From Pyropia yezoensis (taxonomy: Eukaryota > Rhodophyta > Bangiophyceae > Bangiales > Bangiaceae): a stretch of 64,000 bases of DNA. Shown here piece after piece: positions 62,590 to 64,000 of the stretch (position 1 is the stretch's first letter; every line of letters starts with the position of its first letter). Under the pieces are notes generated by a model that was not told the DNA's origin, ran no database searches, and worked only from the letters and a program-made list of their open reading frames with translations. Made by a program: the position numbers and the translations under genes. The stretch is taken from assembly GCA_009829735.1 (NCBI GenBank), contig CM020618.1, positions 19,391,346 to 19,455,345 of the forward strand, written 5' to 3'.

Positions 62590-64000
62590 ATGCCCCCCTC
62601 CCCGGGCTCTTCCGTCGCCCCCGCCGCCGCCGCCGCCGCCGCCTCCGCCGCCGCCACGGCGGCGGCGCCGTCGTCGGCGCTGTCCCTCTTTGCCTTTGAC
62701 GCCAAAACCCCATCGGCGGGGCGGCTGCTGTTTGTGGTGGGCCCCGCCGCGGCCGACGCGGCAGCGTCTGCCGACGCGGCGGCGACGCTGTTTGTGGCCG
62801 CCGAGGCGCTCGCGGCGGGCGTCTTTGGGGAGGACGACGACGACGACGACGAGGAGGGGGAGGGCGACGACGACGACGGGCGGGGGGACGGTGAGGGGGG
62901 GGGGAGGGGGAGGTGGGGGCGGTGGCGGGTGGAGGGACAGGGGGGGGCGACGCTGCTCGGGGGGGGGGGGGGGACGCGGGGGGCACCACCGCCGCCGCCG
63001 CCGCCGCCGCACGGGGGGGGGGGGCAGCAGCACGGGTGCAGCGGTGGGAAGAGGGGGGGGGGATGGCGCCCCCCCCCGCGCCGCCGCCCCCGCCGCGGTC
63101 GCCGCCGCCGCGGCCGCCGCCGCCGCCGCTGCGCCCGCGGGGCTGTCGCTGCCGCCGCCGTCCCCGCCGCCGACGCCGCCGCCGCCGCCCGCAGCGGCGG
63201 CGGCGCGCCCGTCGTCTGGCCCGCCGTCCCCCTCGTCGGTGGCGAGCGCCGCGTCCAGCCGGTCGTGCTCCTCCTCCCCCTCCTCGTCGGGGGGCACCAC
63301 GTCCACGGCGACGCGGTCCATCCCGCCGCCCCCGCTCTTCCCGCCCCCCCCCCGGCTGCCGTCTGCGTCCTCGTCACCGTCTGCGGGGGGCAACCCCCCT
63401 TCGCCCCCCCCCGCCGCCGCCACTACCACCACCACCACCGCCGCCGCCGCCACTACCGCCACCACCACCGCCGCCGCCGCCGCTTACCCGCCCCCCCCGC
63501 CGTGGCTCCGCCCCCCGGCCGCCACCCCCCCGGCGGTAGCGTCGCTGGTGACGACCACCACCGGCGCGGCGGTGGCGGCGATGGAGGTCACCCGCGGCGG
63601 GCAGGTGTACGTGGGGATTGCGGCGGCGCCCGCGTGGGCGGCCGCCCACCCGGCCGGCGGCGCCGCCTTCCTCCGCGCCGTCCCGCCGGCGCTCGCCGCC
63701 GCCGCGCGCCTCCACACGGGCGGCCGCCTGTGCGCCGCCGACGCGCCCGCCCTCCGCGCCGCCGTACTGGGGCTGTGTGTGGGGGTGCCGCCGCCGCCGC
63801 CGCCGCCGCCACGGACGTCCCCGCAGCTGCCGCTGCTGCCGCCAGACGACCGTGGGGGGGGGGGGGGGGCGGCGGCGGCGGCGTGGATGGCGGGGGGGGG
63901 GACGCGCCCGCCCCCGTTGACGGGTGGGCGGCGCACGGGGGGGTGGTGGGCCTGCCGCCGGCGGGCCGCGGCCGGGGCCCGTCCCTCGCAGCCGCGCTCG
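62590..64000 (+). CDS. Possible CCZ1-like longin-domain protein, 5' part (cut by the window edge)
   Basis: ATG at 62590 (context CACC-ATG) starts a Pro/Ala leader, then SALSLFAFDAKTPSAGRLL, like the first strand pair of the CCZ1 longin domain. ATLFVAAEALAAGVFG and an acidic run follow. A GTGAGG donor at 62891 and a phase-compatible acceptor GCCCGCAG ending at 63194 suggest an intron. Then comes a long Ser/Pro/Thr linker and a second block (AAMEVTRGGQVYVGIAAAP, FLRAVPPALAAAARLHTGG), comparable to the WMVMVV strand and the helix before FNGTF in animal CCZ1. CCZ1 with MON1 activates Rab7 on late endosomes. The frame appears to shift at a poly-G run near 63848-63868. The resemblance is weak and was judged by eye. 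Confidence 0.35.
   Translation, partial: MPPSPGSSVAPAAAAAAASAAATAAAPSSALSLFAFDAKTPSAGRLLFVVGPAAADAAASADAAATLFVAAEALAAGVFGEDDDDDDEEGEGDDDDGRGDGEGGGRGRWGRWRVEGQGGATLLGGGGGTRGAPPPPPPPPHGGGGQQHGCSGGKRGGGWRPPPRRRPRRGRRRRGRRRRRCARGAVAAAAVPAADAAAAARSGGGAPVVWPAVPLVGGERRVQPVVLLLPLLVGGHHVHGDAVHPAAPALPAPPPAAVCVLVTVCGGQPPFAPPRRRHYHHHHRRRRHYRHHHRRRRRLPAPPAVAPPPGRHPPGGSVAGDDHHRRGGGGDGGHPRRAGVRGDCGGARVGGRPPGRRRRLPPRRPAGARRRRAPPHGRPPVRRRRARPPRRRTGAVCGGAAAAAAAATDVPAAAAAAARRPWGGGGGGGGGVDGGGGDAPAPVDGWAAHGGVVGLPPAGRGRGPSLAAAL

Noticed and set aside
1-64000. tRNA or rRNA genes
   Set aside because: No cloverleaf-like A/B box pair or rRNA core sequence was recognised on reading. A dedicated scan was not possible.

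Overview
The window is nuclear DNA from a GC-rich eukaryote. Supporting observations are spliced genes with GT-AG introns, a mitotic cyclin with a destruction box, a p31comet-like HORMA protein, a WD40 protein and several classes of eukaryotic transposon. Very high GC, long poly-C and poly-G runs, few introns and Ala/Gly/Pro-rich proteins fit a bangiophyte red alga (Porphyra/Pyropia type). That assignment is inference, and another GC-rich alga or protist is possible.

Region 1 (1-12,320) is host sequence: a p31comet/MAD2L1BP-like gene (1141-2694, +, one intron), a multi-exon protein with a Cys-rich YGSGRFC zinc-binding motif (7757-10145, +), and convergent to it a secreted beta-propeller protein (10647-12320, -, one intron). 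Four introns in these genes start with the same hexamer, GTACGT.

Region 2 (about 12,300-27,000) is a transposon graveyard. It holds a CACTA-type (EnSpm) element at 16916-22102 with CCCTA termini, a 3-bp CAT target duplication, a tnp2-type transposase frame with two in-frame stops and a second spliced ORF. This element sits inside a Lys/Ser/Pro-rich reading frame. Smaller inverted-repeat elements, dispersed repeats and a cluster of AGCGTAC motifs fill the rest.

Region 3 (27,057-48,572) is a three-level nest. A pogo-like DDE transposase gene was split by a Ty3/gypsy chromovirus-like LTR element (27957-47847, TCTGG duplication). That element was in turn split by a second, younger Ty3/gypsy element (32958-43193, CTGCC duplication, LTRs that look identical). 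Both LTR elements read on the minus strand, and both carry a long ORF of about 630-640 codons on the opposite strand between the integrase/chromodomain end and the 3' LTR. These paired antisense ORFs are the most unusual feature of the window.

Region 4 (48,573-64,000) holds two small inverted-repeat elements, a cyclin B gene (51305-52924, -), about 7 kb of extremely G/C-rich low-complexity DNA in which I support no gene, a WDR89-like WD40 gene (59832-61367, -) and, divergent from it, the 5' part of a possible CCZ1-like longin-domain gene (62590 to the window edge, +). Several conserved reading frames change frame exactly at poly-G/C runs, which points to assembly error or slippage at homopolymers.
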